From assembly GCA_021014325.1 (NCBI GenBank), contig CM037458.1:23481063-23545062 (forward strand): DNA of 64,000 nucleotides, read 5' to 3'. The DNA comes from Plazaster borealis. Lineage: Eukaryota > Echinodermata > Asteroidea > Forcipulatida > Labidiasteridae. Under the pieces are notes generated by a model that searched no databases, was not told where the DNA came from, and saw nothing but the letters and a program-made list of their open reading frames with translations. Shown one piece after another: positions 60,915-64,000 of this stretch. The position numbers were made by a program, and so were the translations under genes. Numbering within the stretch: the stretch's first letter is position 1; every line of letters begins with the position of its first letter.

Positions 60915-61274
60915 AACAAGTATCACACAAGGAGCCACTGCAAACCGCTACTGGATTCCCAGCAATTCTGCGGACTGCAGACCATTGCCTCATCACCGCG
61001 GGATACCAGTCACACCTCCAGCGTCATGATTACACCTACCTCAAGCCCAACAAAAGAGCTCGATCAACCGACCAAGTCAGGGAGTAATGGCCAATATAGC
61101 CTCCGCTACAGCACCCGTTGTCATGACAACGAGAGAGACCAACAAGAGGTCCGAGATGCGAGTAGCGATGAAGAGAATGCAGAAGACATTGAGGGGGATG
61201 ATGGACGGGAACTCGGCGTCTTTCCGTTGGACCCTGGCAACGATTTAGATGTAGATCTCATTGAACAAAATTGA
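60915..61274 (+). CDS. Terminal coding exon with stop codon, unidentified protein with acidic C-terminus
   Basis: The acceptor is TTTTTTCTTCTGTCCAG and the exon opens in phase 0 (NKYHTRSHCKPLLDSQQFCG). It continues for 119 codons to TGA at 61272-61274. Composition is strongly coding-like: a Cys/His/Arg start, then a Ser/Thr/Pro-rich section (TSSVMITPTSSPTKE), a middle stretch ending YSLRYSTRC, and an acidic part (ASSDEENAEDIEGDDG) ending in DLDVDLIEQN. Joined with the two upstream exons, Cys occur at positions 11, 19, 37, 47 and 57 of the 157 visible residues. That could be a small metal-binding segment, but the spacing matches no zinc-finger class I can name. The acidic tail suggests a nuclear or cytoplasmic protein rather than a secreted one; this is inference. 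Local CpG content and GC are higher than in the flanking intron. A hAT-like repeat ends about 195 bp before the acceptor. Confidence 0.72.
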   Translation, partial: NKYHTRSHCKPLLDSQQFCGLQTIASSPRDTSHTSSVMITPTSSPTKELDQPTKSGSNGQYSLRYSTRCHDNERDQQEVRDASSDEENAEDIEGDDGRELGVFPLDPGNDLDVDLIEQN

Positions 61275-63125
61275 AGGGGTGTGTAGGATTTTTACGATGT
61301 TAGTTTTTTATGTAAATTTGTCAAGAGTGGGACACATTTTTCAACATCTCATCTCAATCTAGTAGAGATAGAATGACTTTCTTGAAGGTTATTCTGAGTA
61401 TACCTCTCAAAATCAACCACAAAAAAAAACCCGACAGAGAAGATCAATTTAGAAAATTTAGCCTTTGTTTAAAATCTGCTTGCCGTGAGTTCACATGATT
61501 ATTTCAAGATATAAAAGCTTCTCTTAGACTTAATATGAATTTTTAATCACAACAATGACTTGGTTTTCCCCCCTTTTTGTTTTATTTAGGCATATTTTAA
61601 CAAAATATTTAACGAATCACTCGAGTGTGGTGTCTGTTTTTTTTCATTTGCTATATATTTATTTTGTATTGTTTTGTGTTTTGCAATATGTATTGAATAG
61701 GGACTGTGAAGATTCGTCTTTTGTTTTTTCTTAAAAGATGAAGATGTGGCATTTACAAGAGGGCTGGTTACTTTATGGACGAACCTGGGCTTGCATAGAC
61801 CTTATCTGAACCTCAATTCAGTCTTATTAGGCAGTCGAGTTTGACTGTTGATGTGGTAACTTCATTGTTAACTCACCATTCTGGTAAATCCACTTTTCAC
61901 ATGTGGATTATAGTTCAAGATGCTTTAACCTGGGGGGGGGGGGAGGGACTGCAACTTGACCAACCAACTCACAACCTGACCTTATGAAGTTACAAGAAAA
62001 ATGTGTCAAGTTTTGGGAAGCAGAGTGTTTGAATTTGACTTTTTAAATTTTTATTTTCATTTTTTTTATAAATAAGTAACAATGCTGCAATCAGCCTGTT
62101 AACAATGGATCTTATGCAATGACGTCATCATGTCACCATCATAGACGTAAGACATTGATGAAACAACATCTATGTGCGTGTAGCATGAGCAACCTTCGCT
62201 TGACCACTAGGTGAGGGCGCCCTACTCAAATTCTGTCATGGTATTACTGCCATAGTGACTTCCCATGTGGGTTAACGTTGTCACTCAATGTAACTCAAGA
62301 CAGGTGTGGAAAAGGCTTTAGATTGATAGATTATATTCAAACTCGTTCTTTCTCAAATCTCAACGGAAACGTGTATTCTTGTACAACAACAAGTTTCTGT
62401 GATATAAATGGATACTATTTCTCCCTGGCACAACATCCAATACAATATCAGTCCAGTGGGCTTCAGATTGTAAAGCATCAAATTAATCAAGGGACATGAG
62501 TTAGGGACTCAGTTCTTGCAGTAGATCTGTAATTGAATATCATATACAGGTGTGCTTGCTACCGGTCCCCAAATACACAATAACAGGGGCTCATGTAGTA
62601 GGGATGGAGGCCTGAGTTTAAAAAAACCCAAAAAACCTATCCCAACCCCATTCAGCCATTTTGTTCTTGTTTTCCCATGACAGAACCAAATAGAAACAGG
62701 ATTTACCCGGTGTTAAATTGAGATTTCCCACAAATTCTTCTTTTCTATTTCTCTAACCCAACCTAGATTTAAGATTTTTGTCATTCAATGGTGCAGATTT
62801 CCATGAGTGCCATACCAGCTCATTGTGCAGTCTAAAAAGAAACCCCCAGCAGACACATCATGGGAAACGGTTTTATTTGAATTCAACTGTAAACACCCTG
62901 CAATTGGAAGAATGCCGCATTTGAGATATTTTAGCGCAGAAGGATCTTCACAGTCCACTGATTTGTTTTCTCTCTCTTCTTTTCAAAATGGAATTGTATA
63001 TCAACTTCTCCTGTTGTTGTGAAAAAATTTGCCAGAAGCATCCTGTTGGTTTCAAAGATCGTTAAGATCCGGCTGCAACCAATATAATGCAAACAGGAAA
63101 GTAATAAAATAATTGATAAGTTCCC
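61275..63125 (+). other. Probable 3' UTR of the unidentified gene
   Basis: This is AT- and T-rich sequence with no long open frame, directly after the TGA. No AATAAA appears from the stop until 63103-63108 (within GTAATAAAATAATT). It holds a poly-G run at about 61932-61947. The end point is inferred from that first polyadenylation hexamer; earlier use of a variant hexamer is possible. Confidence 0.35.
63103..63108 (+). promoter_or_regulatory. Candidate polyadenylation signal AATAAA
   Basis: This is the first canonical hexamer after the stop at 61274, about 1.83 kb downstream. A moderately GT-rich stretch (TTTGTAATGGTTTCAGGTGT) follows 25-45 bp later, where a downstream element would be expected. 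There is no transcript evidence. Confidence 0.28.
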
Positions 63126-63194
63126 AGATTTGTAATGGTTTCAGGTGTAGACTCCTGCTGAGGCATCACGCAGCAACTGTTTGCCACCATTTCA

Positions 63195-63241
63195 GGGGGG
63201 GGGGGGGTGCAATACTCAATAGGTGTTGTGCCCCCCCCCCC
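63195..63241. repeat. G13 run facing a C11 run 23 bp apart
   Basis: Thirteen G at 63195-63207 and eleven C at 63231-63241 flank TGCAATACTCAATAGGTGTT then GTG. The arms can pair as a hairpin or the G run can form other structures. Just downstream of the candidate poly(A) signal. Confidence 0.85.
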
Positions 63242-63479
63242 TAGTATGTGTAACCATTGAACCAAACTGGTGTTATTGTGAGCCATTCAGGTGATGCATT
63301 CACACAGTAATTTTTTTACTTCTGAAGTGTTTAGCGGGAGGAGGAATCTAAATCTATCACCTTACCAAACATATCCTGGCAAGTTGGAAAGAGGCCAATG
63401 TGTTGTCATTTTTAGACATGCATTTTGAGTCAATAGATCTAGTGCAGCCTTCTTGTTTTCCTTTCCATTCCTAATCAGT

Positions 63480-63640
63480 GTAACCATAAAGAGGTTGGAA
63501 GGTCAAAATAGTCTGGCCCCTCTATGGAATAATGAGACTCAGTTTTCATTATTACCAATGTAGACAGGGAACGTGACAAAGGTGGTTGTAGTGTTTGATA
63601 AAGGTCTATTCCCTCTTCAGGATATTTGGTTGGATGACAC
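63480..63640 (+). repeat. Dispersed repeat copy related to 16125 and 17135
   Basis: GAGGTTGGAAGGTCAAAATA, GTCTGGCCCCTCTATGGAAT, ATTATTACCAATGTAGACAG and GGGAACGTGACAAAGGTGGT then TGATAAAGGTCTATT follow the family order. Confidence 0.5.
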
Positions 63641-64000
63641 ATCAGTCATTCCAGAGATGCAGAAAGTGGTGTTATCACCCAAGAAGTTCCTTGATTTGGG
63701 ATCACTGCTATCTTCATTGGGGGAATAGAGATCCTATCGAAGCATATCCCATTTGGGGTGGTTTTGATGTCTGTCACCCTGGGTTTTCAGGAGTGGGGAC
63801 TATTGAGAAAAGAGATTCAATCAGGGTAGAATTACATAAACCAATTGGGGTAGATTTTTGAGCCTCAGCAAGTAGTAACATCAGAAACCACATTTAAAAC
63901 ACCAATTCAAGTTAACCTTTCAGTTTTCCATCAAACTAGACTAAGTTAATATATAATTTCGTTCATGTTTGATTGAGAACATATGGTTTGTTTGTGCATT
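63641..64000. other. Non-coding downstream stretch
   Basis: An 88-codon plus open frame begins at 63595 inside the repeat and is unrecognised. No exon supported. Confidence 0.35.

Noticed and set aside
1..64000. Operons, CRISPR arrays, prophage or a bacterial defence system
   Set aside because: No ribosome-binding sites ahead of long genes, no spaced direct repeats of CRISPR size, and no gene-dense coding; the DNA is intron- and repeat-dominated eukaryotic sequence.

Overview
This window reads as AT-rich nuclear DNA of a marine invertebrate deuterostome, most likely an echinoderm and perhaps a sea star. The assignment rests on the interspersed repeats: palindromic miniature elements bounded by GGGCCCAATTTCATAGAGC, TTAA-flanked elements with ends like TTAAAGGC...GTACACTATTGGTAA, tRNA-derived SINEs, and many ACATGTACATGTA tracts. 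I match these from memory, so the clade is an inference. There is no bacterial gene organisation, no recognisable tRNA or rRNA gene, no CRISPR array, and no intact transposase or reverse-transcriptase reading frame. The longest open frames are about 136 codons and look like chance.

The only protein-coding signal I can support is the 3' part of one plus-strand gene. It has three exons with good splice signals and matching phases: 23341-23400 (60 nt), 45752-45805 (54 nt) and a terminal exon from 60915 to the stop at 61272-61274. The introns are about 22.4 and 15.1 kb. The joined product gives 157 C-terminal residues: a short Cys-containing basic segment, then a Ser/Thr-rich stretch and an acidic tail. 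I do not recognise the family. Both small exons are multiples of three in phase 0, so either could be skipped without a frameshift. Upstream exons must exist. One weak candidate lies at 14245-14312; otherwise they are outside the window. The 3' UTR probably runs to about 63.1 kb, where the first AATAAA after the stop appears.

Everything else is intron, upstream and downstream DNA filled with old repeats. From left to right: a TTAA-type MITE (79-438), a tRNA-SINE (1296-1560), tandem GGGCCCAATTT MITEs (2358-2743 and 5335-5876), a 50-bp minisatellite grown inside a repeat (7361-7512), several palindromic MITEs (8102, 9797, 10968, 15471, 20910, 29617), a tandem duplication (24608-24935), a large imperfect palindrome (26495-26728), a CTGCAGTA minisatellite (27477-27625), a CpG-rich island-like segment (30050-30400), a nested insertion with an 8-bp duplication (35632-35802 inside 35473-35838), SINE and MITE copies at 44776-46466, duplicated unknown segments (50120/52563 and 55136/55430), a second TTAA-type MITE (57777-58163), and a SINE, MITE and hAT-like cluster (59044-60720) just before the last exon. 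I found no evidence of an undescribed biological system. The most useful leads are the unidentified gene with its symmetric small exons, the nested MITE chronology, and the CpG-rich segment.
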